From the NCBI GenBank assembly GCA_947646015.1, contig CANSEY010000002.1, positions 248,001-312,000 on the forward strand: DNA of 64,000 bases. The letters are read 5' to 3'. The position numbers were made by a program, and so were the translations under genes. The notes beneath the pieces are model-generated. The model saw nothing but the letters and a program-made list of their open reading frames with translations, was not told where the DNA came from and made no database searches. Positions 35,882 to 43,981 of this stretch are shown here, piece after piece (the stretch's first letter is position 1; each line of letters begins with the position of its first letter). The DNA comes from an uncultured Bacteroides sp. (GTDB taxonomy: Bacteria > Bacteroidota > Bacteroidia > Bacteroidales > Bacteroidaceae).

Positions 35882-35993
35882 CGGCTTCGAATTCAATAAG
35901 CGGTAAAATGGTACGAAAATAACGCAAAAACTTGTAGTTCAGGCATTATTCTGATAATTAATGTTAATAAAATAAACATTTACGGGGCATATC

Positions 35994-36108
35994 CTTGCTA
36001 AATTTAATTTTATTTTTCACATTTGTGCAATGAAAGAAACATTAGATTTTTTCATAGTTAAGGTTTAGGTTAAAAAAATTAAGGGGAGCTGTGAAGCTGC
36101 CCTTTTTT
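35994..36108 (+). ncRNA. Candidate ~80-nt terminated small RNA or micro-ORF unit
   Basis: A CTTG element (35994-35997), a 20-base spacer and CACATTTG (36018-36025, one mismatch to TAnnTTTG) would start transcription near 36030. There an ATG opens a 12-codon frame (MKETLDFFIVKV, 36030-36068). A hairpin AAGGGGAGCT-GTGA-AGCTGCCCTT (36081-36104) with a T-run ends the unit at about 36108. It is separate from the downstream gene, which has its own promoter at 36121-36152. It could be a small RNA, a leaderless micropeptide mRNA or an attenuator. Confidence 0.5.
36081..36108 (+). terminator. Intrinsic terminator of the small unit
   Basis: A 10-bp stem with one G-G mismatch and a GTGA loop is followed by TTTTTT. 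Confidence 0.75.
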
Positions 36109-36120
36109 CATGCCAAAATA

Positions 36121-36152
36121 TTGGTATCAATCAGATTAAATGTATAACTTTG
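36121..36152 (+). promoter_or_regulatory. Promoter of the 109-aa gene and CoA-transferase operon
   Basis: TTGG (36121-36124), a 20-base spacer and TAACTTTG (36145-36152) fit the Bacteroides promoter consensus. The ATG at 36178 is 25 bases downstream. Confidence 0.65.
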
Positions 36153-36177
36153 GCGGACTGTAGAAAATAAAAGTACT

Positions 36178-36507
36178 ATGGATGATATTGTAAAAGTCCT
36201 CGTCATTATGGCTGCTTTCGCATTACCTCTTATCAGACAGATCAAAAAGAGCAAAACAGAAAGATCTGCCCAAAAACCTTTCGTACCCATTCCGGATACT
36301 GAAGAACCGGAAGTCCTGAAAGTCACGCGAAAATACCAACCGTTACACTCCCAATCCACTTCTCAGAAAGTGGAAGTAAAAAAGAACAAAACAGTTTCTC
36401 AGAAAATAGAAACGACTCCGGCCAACGACCCGGAATTTACCATTCATTCGGCTGAAGAAGCCCGAAAAGCCATTATCTGGTCCGAAATTCTAAATAGAAA
36501 ATATTGA
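36178..36507 (+). CDS. Small membrane-anchored hypothetical protein
   Basis: The 109-aa protein has one N-terminal membrane helix (about 5-20, VKVLVIMAAFALPLI), then a charged, Pro/Lys-rich linker and a short conserved-looking C-terminal helix (IHSAEEARKAIIWSEILNRKY). I do not recognise a family. The C-terminal helix resembles the tail of proteins that dock onto partners. It has a clear promoter and lies 36 bases upstream of the CoA-transferase gene, so the two are probably co-transcribed. Codon use looks like its neighbours. Confidence 0.7.
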   Translation: MDDIVKVLVIMAAFALPLIRQIKKSKTERSAQKPFVPIPDTEEPEVLKVTRKYQPLHSQSTSQKVEVKKNKTVSQKIETTPANDPEFTIHSAEEARKAIIWSEILNRKY

Positions 36508-36543
36508 AATAATTATTCCTAACACGAAAATAATACTATAATT

Positions 36544-38043
36544 ATGGCATTCAAATCCATTTCTGCAGCAGAAGCTGCCAGCCTTGTCAAACATGGCTAC
36601 AACATCGGCCTCAGCGGTTTCACACCCGCAGGAACGGCCAAAGCGGTCACTTCCGAAATAGCAAAAATAGCGGAAGCGGAACACGCAAAAGGAAATCCTT
36701 TCCAAATCGGCATCTTTACCGGAGCCTCTACCGGAGATTCATGTGACGGTATATTATCACGTGTAAAAGCCATCCGCTATCGTGCCCCTTACACTACCAA
36801 CCCCGATTTCCGTAAAGCTGTGAACAACGGTGAGATTGCCTATAATGACATTCACCTTTCACAAATGGCACAAGAGGTACGCTACGGATTCATGGGAAAA
36901 GTGAATGTAGCCATTATCGAAGCCTGCGAAGTAACTCCGGACGGAAAAATTTATCTGACGGCTGCCGGCGGAATTGCTCCGACCGTCTGCCGCCTGGCCG
37001 ACCAGATCATTGTCGAACTGAACAGTGCACACAGCAAAAACATGATGGGAATGCATGACGTATACGAACCACTCGATCCGCCTTATCGCCGTGAAATTCC
37101 GATCTATAAACCAAGTGACCGCATCGGACTACCTTACATACAGGTCGATCCGAAAAAAATTGTAGGTATAGTAGAGACAAACTGGCCCGACGAAGCCCGC
37201 TCATTTGCAGCAGCCGATCCTATCACCGATAAAATCGGCCAGAACGTAGCCGACTTCCTGGCTGCCGATATGAAACGCGGTATCATTCCTTCTACATTCC
37301 TTCCGTTACAATCGGGAGTAGGCAACATCGCCAATGCAGTTTTGGGTGCATTGGGACGTGACCAAACAATTCCTGCCTTCGAAATGTATACTGAGGTTAT
37401 CCAGAACTCTGTGATCGGTTTGATTCGCGAAGGACGTGTAAAATTCGGCAGTGCCTGTTCGCTGACCGTAACCAACGATTGTCTGCAGGGTATATATGAC
37501 GATATGGACTTTTTCCGTGATAAACTGATCCTCCGTCCGTCAGAAATCTCTAACAGCCCCGAAGTAGTTCGCCGTTTAGGCATCATCTCTATCAATACAG
37601 CCATTGAAGCGGATATCTATGGTAATGTAAACTCTACCCACATTGGCGGAACCAAAATGATGAACGGTATCGGCGGTTCGGGCGACTTTACACGTAATGC
37701 GTACATCTCTATCTTCACTTGTCCGTCAGTGGCTAAGGAAGGTAAGATCAGTTCTATCGTTCCGATGGTTTCTCACCTGGATCATAGCGAACACTCTGTC
37801 AACATCGTTATTACCGAACAGGGAGTAGCCGATCTGCGCGGTAAGAGTCCGAAAGAGAGAGCACAAGCAATCATCGAGAATTGTGCACACCCGGATTACA
37901 AACAGATTTTATGGGATTACCTGAAACTGGCAGGTAATAAGTCACAGACTCCTCATGCCATTCAAGCCGCTTTAGGAATGCACGCCGAACTGGCTAAAAG
38001 CGGAGACATGAAAAACGTGAACTGGGCAGAATATGAACGATGA
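36544..38043 (+). CDS. Acetyl-CoA hydrolase/CoA-transferase family protein
   Basis: The 499-aa cytoplasmic enzyme belongs to the Cat1/Ach1/SCACT class of CoA-transferases, which move CoA between succinate, acetate or propionate. Features are GFTPAGTAKAV near the N-terminus, the catalytic-Glu region FEMYTEVIQNS at about 280-290, and IGGSGDFTRNAYIS in the C-terminal domain. In Bacteroides such an enzyme would fit succinate, acetate and propionate fermentation, but the exact donor and acceptor cannot be read from sequence. Homologues are often labelled only as acetyl-CoA hydrolase. Confidence 0.88.
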   Translation: MAFKSISAAEAASLVKHGYNIGLSGFTPAGTAKAVTSEIAKIAEAEHAKGNPFQIGIFTGASTGDSCDGILSRVKAIRYRAPYTTNPDFRKAVNNGEIAYNDIHLSQMAQEVRYGFMGKVNVAIIEACEVTPDGKIYLTAAGGIAPTVCRLADQIIVELNSAHSKNMMGMHDVYEPLDPPYRREIPIYKPSDRIGLPYIQVDPKKIVGIVETNWPDEARSFAAADPITDKIGQNVADFLAADMKRGIIPSTFLPLQSGVGNIANAVLGALGRDQTIPAFEMYTEVIQNSVIGLIREGRVKFGSACSLTVTNDCLQGIYDDMDFFRDKLILRPSEISNSPEVVRRLGIISINTAIEADIYGNVNSTHIGGTKMMNGIGGSGDFTRNAYISIFTCPSVAKEGKISSIVPMVSHLDHSEHSVNIVITEQGVADLRGKSPKERAQAIIENCAHPDYKQILWDYLKLAGNKSQTPHAIQAALGMHAELAKSGDMKNVNWAEYER

Positions 38044-38130
38044 ACCATTAATGGTAAACCGTTAACGATCAATGGGACGATGAACCGACTGTGGTTTCCA
38101 CAGAGGGTTCATCGTTCGTCATTGATGGTT
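38044..38130. terminator. Convergent intergenic hairpins
   Basis: AACGATCAATGGGACGATGAACC and a near complement ending at 38130 form a long outer stem. CTGTGG-TTT-CCACAG (38089-38103) forms a perfect inner hairpin. The element separates the convergent CoA-transferase and dacB genes and probably stops both transcripts. Confidence 0.6.
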
Positions 38131-39528
38131 TGCCAGTATCTCACATACTTTATTTTGAAAATTCCTTGCTTTGGCGGCTGAAAGTATATTCTGGTTCATT
38201 ATGGCAAAAGCCACTTGGTGTCCATTAGCCATCTTAAGATAACCGGCTAATGTATTGATAGCAGTATAAGAACCGGTCTTGGCATGTACATTCTTAAACG
38301 CCGCCCCTTGTTTCATCCGATTTTTTAATGTTCCATCGATGCCTGCAACCGGAAGGGCCTTATATAATTTCCGGAAAATATCTGTCCGCGAATAAGCAAA
38401 CTTCAGAAAATCAACCAGTAGGGCAGGAGAGAGGTAGTCGTAGTTGGACAATCCACAACCATCAGCTATCTTATAGTTATCCGGATCATGTCCCAAATCC
38501 TGAATCAACCGATATATTTCCTCAATTCCGTCCTTAGCCGAAACCTGCTTCTTATCTGTGGCCCGGGCACCTAAACGGCAAAGCAGTGCTTCCGCACTCA
38601 AATTATCACTCTCTTTCATAATCTGGTCTATCACATCCTGAACCGGGCACTCCCAACGTGCCATACAGATAGAAAGACTGTCAGACCGGAAACTGTCGAA
38701 AGCATAATGATTAGAAATCTCTATACCTTTATTACGTAAACGTTCGACAAAAGTATGCATGAAAAAGTCCTGCGAAGAATATACATTTACATCACCTATT
38801 CTTCTATTCTCTACATTTCCACTGACAATAAGATTATTTTTATTTTCCAACCAACCTCTTGACACAGAAAACTTACCGGCAGAGGATGTACGTGTTTTAG
38901 TTTCATTGGTCATAGTATAATAAGACGATGACGGCTCAAAGCTTAAACGTGCCGAGTCACCTCGTGTCGCCCCCGGAACAGCTGTCACTTTCACCATGCC
39001 TTTATGATACATTAATGGTGATAGATAAGGTTGAAAAGAGGAGGGAGTATCATCCCATGCCCAACCGCTTCCCCAATAGAGAGAATCTTTCATCGATATA
39101 TCTCCGTAGATATTCCCTTTCAATACCGAGAAAGGGAAAGTAATCACCTCTTCTACCAATGCATTCATTCCTTCATCATCAAACTCCGGATCGAATCCGC
39201 CAACCACATAGATATCTCCTCGAAGTGTATCATGTTCTATTGTACCTTTATACCACACTTCAGTACGAAAAGGTTCATCTGCGTCCGGCCGGGCAAGCGC
39301 AGTAATGGTAGTCAAAAGTTTCATGGTAGATGCCGGACGCGAAAGTTTGGTATCACGATAGGTGTAAAGTGTCTTTCGGGCAGTCAGGTCATACACGGAA
39401 ATACCAACCTCCGAACCTTGAGGCAGTTCTTTTTTAATAAGTGAATCAATCGCTGCAAAATTGGCTTGTCCCCAAGTGATAATCGAAAAACAAAAAGAGA
39501 ATAAAATAAATAAGTTCAGTTTCTTCAT
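38119..39528 (-). CDS. dacB: D-alanyl-D-alanine carboxypeptidase/endopeptidase (PBP4 type)
   Basis: The 469-aa exported protein has a signal peptide (about 1-20, ending WGQA). The class C penicillin-binding protein motifs are present: SxxK as Ser67-Thr-Met-Lys70 in RPASTMKLL, SDN in KESDNLSAE and KTG in NVHAKTGSY. It trims or cleaves peptidoglycan cross-links in the periplasm. Its stop lies inside the hairpin region shared with the convergent CoA-transferase gene. It may be transcribed with lpdA upstream, 103 bases away across a repeat. Confidence 0.93.
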   Translation of the reverse strand: MKKLNLFILFSFCFSIITWGQANFAAIDSLIKKELPQGSEVGISVYDLTARKTLYTYRDTKLSRPASTMKLLTTITALARPDADEPFRTEVWYKGTIEHDTLRGDIYVVGGFDPEFDDEGMNALVEEVITFPFSVLKGNIYGDISMKDSLYWGSGWAWDDTPSSFQPYLSPLMYHKGMVKVTAVPGATRGDSARLSFEPSSSYYTMTNETKTRTSSAGKFSVSRGWLENKNNLIVSGNVENRRIGDVNVYSSQDFFMHTFVERLRNKGIEISNHYAFDSFRSDSLSICMARWECPVQDVIDQIMKESDNLSAEALLCRLGARATDKKQVSAKDGIEEIYRLIQDLGHDPDNYKIADGCGLSNYDYLSPALLVDFLKFAYSRTDIFRKLYKALPVAGIDGTLKNRMKQGAAFKNVHAKTGSYTAINTLAGYLKMANGHQVAFAIMNQNILSAAKARNFQNKVCEILANHQ

Positions 39529-39537
39529 AATGCTTAC

Positions 39538-39630
39538 AAGCTACGAATGACAAACTACAAGTTACGGACTGCAGTTCGCTGCATGATTAATCTGCACCCC
39601 ACTATAATCCGTAACCTGCAATCTGTAACT
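39538..39630. repeat. Intergenic inverted repeat between lpdA and dacB
   Basis: AGTTACGGACTGCAG (about 39560-39575) and the downstream CTGCAATCTGTAACT (about 39617-39631) are near complements, with internal TTACGGA/TCCGTAA pairing. It resembles the repeat class at 6003-6120 in size and placement. Confidence 0.5.
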
Positions 39631-39631
39631 C

Positions 39632-40975
39632 TTATAATGCTTCACGGAAAATCTCGGCAACCGTAGGATGTGGGAAAACAATCTTCTTCCACTCGGCTGC
39701 CTTCAGTTTCATTTCTACAGCCATCCCTGCCAACGTGATAATCTCAGAAGCAGGATTACCCAAAACATGTGCTCCCAAAATAGTATCATCCTCGCCAAGT
39801 AGCACCTTACATACTCCATTCACTCCTTCATTCTCAGCAACAAAACGTCCGGAATATGCCATGGGAAGTTTTACGGCACGGTAAGCAATGCCTTTTGCAG
39901 TCAGAGATTCTTCTGTCTGCCCGACACCGGCTATTTCAGGATTAGTATAAACTACCCCGGGGATAGCGGCATAACTCATCCTATCTTCTTTTCCAAGAAT
40001 TGCATGTACGGCTACTTCTGCTTCACGGACAGCAGTATGTGCCAATAAGGAGAATCCGGTTAAATCACCGCAAACATAGACTCCGGGTAACGAGCTTTCC
40101 ATTTGCCCGTTCACTACAATACTTCCACGTTCTGTCCGTTGCAGGTTAAGGTTCTCAAGCCCAAAGCCTTTTGTCACCGGACGACGTCCCACACTCATTA
40201 ATAGCTTTTCGGCAATCACGCTTCCTGCCCCTTCGGCCTTTTCATAAGAAACCACAGCACCTTCTTCCGTCTGTGCCAATGAAACGACTTTGGTACTTAA
40301 CAGGAACTGAATGCCCCGCTTTGCATAGTCGGCACGCAACAGGGCGGAAAGCTCTTTATCCATGCCTCCCAGAATTTCATCCATCATCTCAATAACGGTC
40401 ACCTTCACACCCAGACTATTGAAAAAGGACGCAAACTCCATACCGATCACTCCACCGCCCACAATGGCAAGTGAAGCCGGCAACTCCTTATTGTCTAATG
40501 CTTCACGATGTGTCCAATAGTTTACACTATCGATTCCGGGAATAGGAGGAATAAAAGTTTCGGAACCTGTACAGAGAATTAAGTTATCACATTCATAAGT
40601 TTCTTCACCGCAACGAACCGTATTCTTGTCCAAAATGGTTGCCTCTCCACTTATAATAGTAACATTATTGGACGTTAACTTCGATTTTACCCCTAAAACC
40701 AGTTTACGTACCACCTTCGATTTACGAGCAATGATCTTAGGAAGATCAAAAGAGACCTCTGGAACCGTTACAGCATATTTTGACGCATATTTAGCACCAT
40801 CATAGGTTTTAGCCGAATAGAGTAACGTTTTTGTCGGGATACACCCTTCGTTCAGACAGACACCTCCTAAATTTTGTTTCTCAAAAAGCAACACACTCAG
40901 TCCTGCTTTCCCGGCAGCCTCAGCAGCCGTATAGCCGGCAGGCCCTCCACCGATAATAATAACCTGGTATTTCAT
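39632..40975 (-). CDS. lpdA: Dihydrolipoyl dehydrogenase
   Basis: The 447-aa flavoprotein disulfide reductase has an N-terminal FAD-binding GGGPAGYTAAEAAGKAG and the redox motif GGVCLNEGCIPTK (Cys40, Cys45). It has a second nucleotide-binding loop GGGVIGMEFASFFNSLG and a C-terminal dimerisation domain ending HPTVAEIFREAL with the catalytic HPT His. It oxidises dihydrolipoamide with NAD+ in 2-oxoacid dehydrogenase or glycine cleavage complexes. No other complex subunit is adjacent. A small PH-domain gene starts 7 bases upstream in the same direction. Confidence 0.94.
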   Translation of the reverse strand: MKYQVIIIGGGPAGYTAAEAAGKAGLSVLLFEKQNLGGVCLNEGCIPTKTLLYSAKTYDGAKYASKYAVTVPEVSFDLPKIIARKSKVVRKLVLGVKSKLTSNNVTIISGEATILDKNTVRCGEETYECDNLILCTGSETFIPPIPGIDSVNYWTHREALDNKELPASLAIVGGGVIGMEFASFFNSLGVKVTVIEMMDEILGGMDKELSALLRADYAKRGIQFLLSTKVVSLAQTEEGAVVSYEKAEGAGSVIAEKLLMSVGRRPVTKGFGLENLNLQRTERGSIVVNGQMESSLPGVYVCGDLTGFSLLAHTAVREAEVAVHAILGKEDRMSYAAIPGVVYTNPEIAGVGQTEESLTAKGIAYRAVKLPMAYSGRFVAENEGVNGVCKVLLGEDDTILGAHVLGNPASEIITLAGMAVEMKLKAAEWKKIVFPHPTVAEIFREAL

Positions 40976-40981
40976 AGTTCA

Positions 40982-41380
40982 CTAAATTAAGTTTCTTGTT
41001 TTTTCAATCAGTTCCATAAATTCCTTTTCTTTCACCGGAAGTACAGAAGCATATTTCCCTTTTCCATATTCTATCAATAGATAGTTGGTTACAGAGAAAC
41101 TTCCGAATTTCATAGAATGGACTTTCCGGATAGAAGTAATTTCTGCAATAGGAATGGTTTTCTTACGGATAAAACGGCCATGATTAAGTAACAACAGGCC
41201 GTCTGCCGTAACGGTATAAACAGTATGTATGATCTGTTCGATAACAACAATCAGAAACAACATCATCAGAGTAGCTAATATAATATTCTTACACCATAAG
41301 AAACCAAAAGCATTAACACCCAATACAACCAGCAGGAAATATTGGTACCAGACAATGCGAGCATGAAAGATACGGTTCAT
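40982..41380 (-). CDS. Small membrane protein with a bacterial PH-like domain
   Basis: The 132-aa protein has two N-terminal membrane helices (about 12-50) and a C-terminal bacterial PH-type fold (YTVTADGLLLLNHGRFIRKKTIPIAEITSIRKV, then NYLLIEYGKGKY). Such proteins are widespread and mostly uncharacterised. It lies 7 bases upstream of lpdA, so it is co-transcribed. Its start region is divergent from nadB. Confidence 0.75.
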   Translation of the reverse strand: MNRIFHARIVWYQYFLLVVLGVNAFGFLWCKNIILATLMMLFLIVVIEQIIHTVYTVTADGLLLLNHGRFIRKKTIPIAEITSIRKVHSMKFGSFSVTNYLLIEYGKGKYASVLPVKEKEFMELIEKTRNLI

Positions 41381-41459
41381 TTTGTCAGATTTTTGGCGGA
41401 AAGTTAGTAAATTTATGAATTAATGGCAACGAAAAGCACAACGAAAAAACTTATTTTGT

Positions 41460-41467
41460 AGCTTTGC
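41460..41467 (+). promoter_or_regulatory. -7 box of nadB
   Basis: TAGCTTTG matches TAnnTTTG and lies 20 bases before the ATG. No good -33 box is visible. Confidence 0.5.
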
Positions 41468-41487
41468 GGTGATAAACACTAAAACTT

Positions 41488-43059
41488 ATGGTTAAAAAGT
41501 TCGATTTCCTCGTAATCGGTTCTGGTATCGCCGGAATGAGTTTTGCCCTAAAAGTGGCACATAAAGGAAAAGTTGCCCTTGTTTGCAAAAGCGGGCTGGA
41601 AGAAGCAAACACTTATTTTGCCCAAGGAGGAGTGGCCTCAGTGACCAATCTGCTGGTAGACAATTTTGAAAAACATATTGAAGATACAATGATTGCCGGT
41701 GACTGGATCAGTGACCGTACCGCTGTAGAAAAAGTCGTACGTGAAGCTCCCGCACAGATACAAGAACTGATCAGTTGGGGTGTAAACTTCGATAAAAACG
41801 AAAAAGGAGAGTTCGATCTTCACCGGGAAGGAGGTCATTCGGAGTTTCGTATCCTGCACCATAAAGATAATACCGGCGCCGAAATTCAGGACAGCCTGAT
41901 TCGAGCCGTACAACAACATCCGAATATAACGGTTATTGAAAATCATTTTGCCATCGAAATCCTGACACAACACCATTTAGGAGTAACCGTCACCCGTCAG
42001 ACACCGGACATCAAATGTTATGGAGCCTACATACTCGATCCGAAAACAGGGAAAGTGGATACTTATCTGGCCAAAGTGACATTAATGGCAACAGGTGGAG
42101 TAGGGGCTGTCTACCAGACTACAACCAACCCGCTTGTAGCAACCGGCGACGGCATTGCCATGGTATATCGGGCAAAAGGAACCGTAAAAGATATGGAATT
42201 CGTACAATTCCACCCGACAGCGCTTTACCATCCGGGCGATCGTCCTTCTTTCCTCATTACCGAGGCGATGAGGGGATACGGTGGTGTACTTCGTACCATG
42301 GACGGGAAAGAGTTCATGCAGAAATATGATCCCCGTTTGTCTCTGGCACCGCGTGATATCGTAGCGCGTGCTATCGATAATGAAATGAAAAACCGTGGAG
42401 ACGACCACGTTTACCTCGACGTAACTCATAAAGATCCGGAAGAGACTAAAAAACACTTCCCCAATATATATGAGAAGTGCCTGAGCCTGGGAATCGATAT
42501 TACCAGAGAATATATCCCTGTAGCACCATCGGCTCATTACCTTTGCGGAGGTATTAAAGTGGATTTGAATGGCCAATCTTCTATCGAGCGGCTATACGCT
42601 GCCGGCGAATGTTCGTGTACAGGTTTGCATGGTGGCAACCGGTTGGCTTCAAACTCACTGATAGAAGCAGTGGTTTATGCAGATGCTGCTGCCAGACATT
42701 GTTTATCGGTTATCGACCAATATACTTATAACGAAGAAATTCCGGAATGGAATGACGAAGGTACCCGCTCACCGGAAGAAATGGTACTTATTACTCAAAG
42801 CATGAAAGAAGTCAATCAGATCATGAGTACCTATGTAGGTATCGTCCGCAGCGATCTCCGGTTGAAACGTGCATGGGATCGTCTGGATATCTTATATGAA
42901 GAGACCGAAAGCCTTTTCAAGCGTAGTGTAGCATCTAAAGAAATATGTGAGCTGCGTAATATGATCAATGTAGGTTATCTGATTATGCGTATGGCCATGG
43001 AGCGTAAAGAGAGCCGCGGTCTTCACTACACGGTCGATTATCCGCATGCCGGTAAATAG
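41488..43059 (+). CDS. nadB: L-aspartate oxidase
   Basis: The 523-aa FAD enzyme of the fumarate reductase/succinate dehydrogenase flavoprotein family oxidises L-aspartate to iminoaspartate for NAD synthesis. The FAD motif VIGSGIAGMSFALKVA is at the N-terminus. QGGVAS, HREGGHS, EFVQFHPTALYHPG and APSAHYLCGGI, and the C-terminal helical domain, match NadB, whose substrate residues lie in these segments. nadA and nadC are not adjacent. In Bacteroides the anaerobic acceptor is likely fumarate (inference). Confidence 0.94.
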   Translation: MVKKFDFLVIGSGIAGMSFALKVAHKGKVALVCKSGLEEANTYFAQGGVASVTNLLVDNFEKHIEDTMIAGDWISDRTAVEKVVREAPAQIQELISWGVNFDKNEKGEFDLHREGGHSEFRILHHKDNTGAEIQDSLIRAVQQHPNITVIENHFAIEILTQHHLGVTVTRQTPDIKCYGAYILDPKTGKVDTYLAKVTLMATGGVGAVYQTTTNPLVATGDGIAMVYRAKGTVKDMEFVQFHPTALYHPGDRPSFLITEAMRGYGGVLRTMDGKEFMQKYDPRLSLAPRDIVARAIDNEMKNRGDDHVYLDVTHKDPEETKKHFPNIYEKCLSLGIDITREYIPVAPSAHYLCGGIKVDLNGQSSIERLYAAGECSCTGLHGGNRLASNSLIEAVVYADAAARHCLSVIDQYTYNEEIPEWNDEGTRSPEEMVLITQSMKEVNQIMSTYVGIVRSDLRLKRAWDRLDILYEETESLFKRSVASKEICELRNMINVGYLIMRMAMERKESRGLHYTVDYPHAGK

Positions 43060-43089
43060 AAAAAAATAACTCAACAGAGAGATAAAAGA

Positions 43090-43125
43090 AAAGGTGGGGC
43101 TATATTTAAGTATAGCTCCACCTTT
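43090..43125. terminator. Bidirectional terminator between nadB and rubrerythrin
   Basis: AAAGGTGGGGCTATA and TATAGCTCCACCTTT pair with one G-U and a 6-base loop, with A/T-rich flanks on both sides, between convergent genes. Confidence 0.85.
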
Positions 43126-43142
43126 CTGCAAAATGCAGTCTA

Positions 43143-43721
43143 TTAATAATTTTCTTTCTTGATTTCGAAGTATGCTTGTGGATGCAGACATGCCGGACAT
43201 ACCTCAGGAGCTTCTTTACCCACTTCGATATAACCACAGTTACGGCACTGCCATACAACTTCGCCTTCTTTAGCGAATACAGATGCAACTTCTATATTTT
43301 TTACGAAAGCAAGGTATCTTTCTTCATGCCCTTTTTCTGCAATAGAGATATTGCGATACATAGCAGCGATCATTGGGAAACCTTCCTGTTCTGCAACATC
43401 TGCAAAATGCGGATAATCCAAAGACCATTCTTCATGTTCGCCTGCCGCTGCAGCCTGCAAATTCTGAAGAGTATTACCGATAACACCGGCAGGATAGCTT
43501 GCAGTGATTTCAACCATACCTCCTTCAAGGAACTTAAACATACGTTTTGCATGCTCTTTTTCCTGATCGGCAGTCTCTGTAAAGATAGCTGCAATCTGTT
43601 CGTAACCTTCTTTTTTAGCTACACTTGCAAAATAAGTGTAACGCATTCTTGCCTGTGATTCTCCAGCAAATGATGTCAGCAAATTCTTTTCTGTCTGAGT
43701 GCCTTTAATACTTTTAGTCAT
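43143..43721 (-). CDS. Rubrerythrin
   Basis: The 192-aa protein has an N-terminal ferritin-like diiron domain (EESQARMRYTYF-like segment, EKEHAKRMFKFLE and EKGHEERY supplying Glu/His ligands) and a C-terminal rubredoxin-like iron site with CRNCGYI and CPACLHP. It reduces hydrogen peroxide in anaerobes, protecting against oxidative stress. A TATATTTG -7 box (43789-43782) is upstream. It stands alone as a single-gene unit convergent with nadB. Confidence 0.95.
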   Translation of the reverse strand: MTKSIKGTQTEKNLLTSFAGESQARMRYTYFASVAKKEGYEQIAAIFTETADQEKEHAKRMFKFLEGGMVEITASYPAGVIGNTLQNLQAAAAGEHEEWSLDYPHFADVAEQEGFPMIAAMYRNISIAEKGHEERYLAFVKNIEVASVFAKEGEVVWQCRNCGYIEVGKEAPEVCPACLHPQAYFEIKKENY

Positions 43722-43781
43722 AATCTGATTTATTTTAGATTGGTAATTACGTTTGTCGATTATATGCCGTTATTAATAACG

Positions 43782-43789
43782 CAAATATA
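43782..43789 (-). promoter_or_regulatory. -7 box of the rubrerythrin gene
   Basis: TATATTTG on the - strand matches TAnnTTTG and gives a leader of roughly 55 bases. Confidence 0.5.
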
Positions 43790-43907
43790 AGGATTTAGTT
43801 CAAAAAACACGGAACTTTATCCATTAATAATATCTATAAGAACATAGACAAAACCGATCTAAAATAAATAAGATGTTCAAAAACATAATATTGCCATTTA
43901 TTTTATG

Positions 43908-43915
43908 TAATTTTG
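43908..43915 (+). promoter_or_regulatory. -7 box of the SulP permease gene
   Basis: TAATTTTG matches TAnnTTTG, 66 bases upstream of the ATG. The intergenic region 43722-43981 holds this and the divergent rubrerythrin promoter, and no gene. Confidence 0.5.
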
Positions 43916-43981
43916 CAACCTCGACTTTGCAAAACGGAGATTATAACGACATTTATCACATTATATAAGTAAAAGAAGGAA

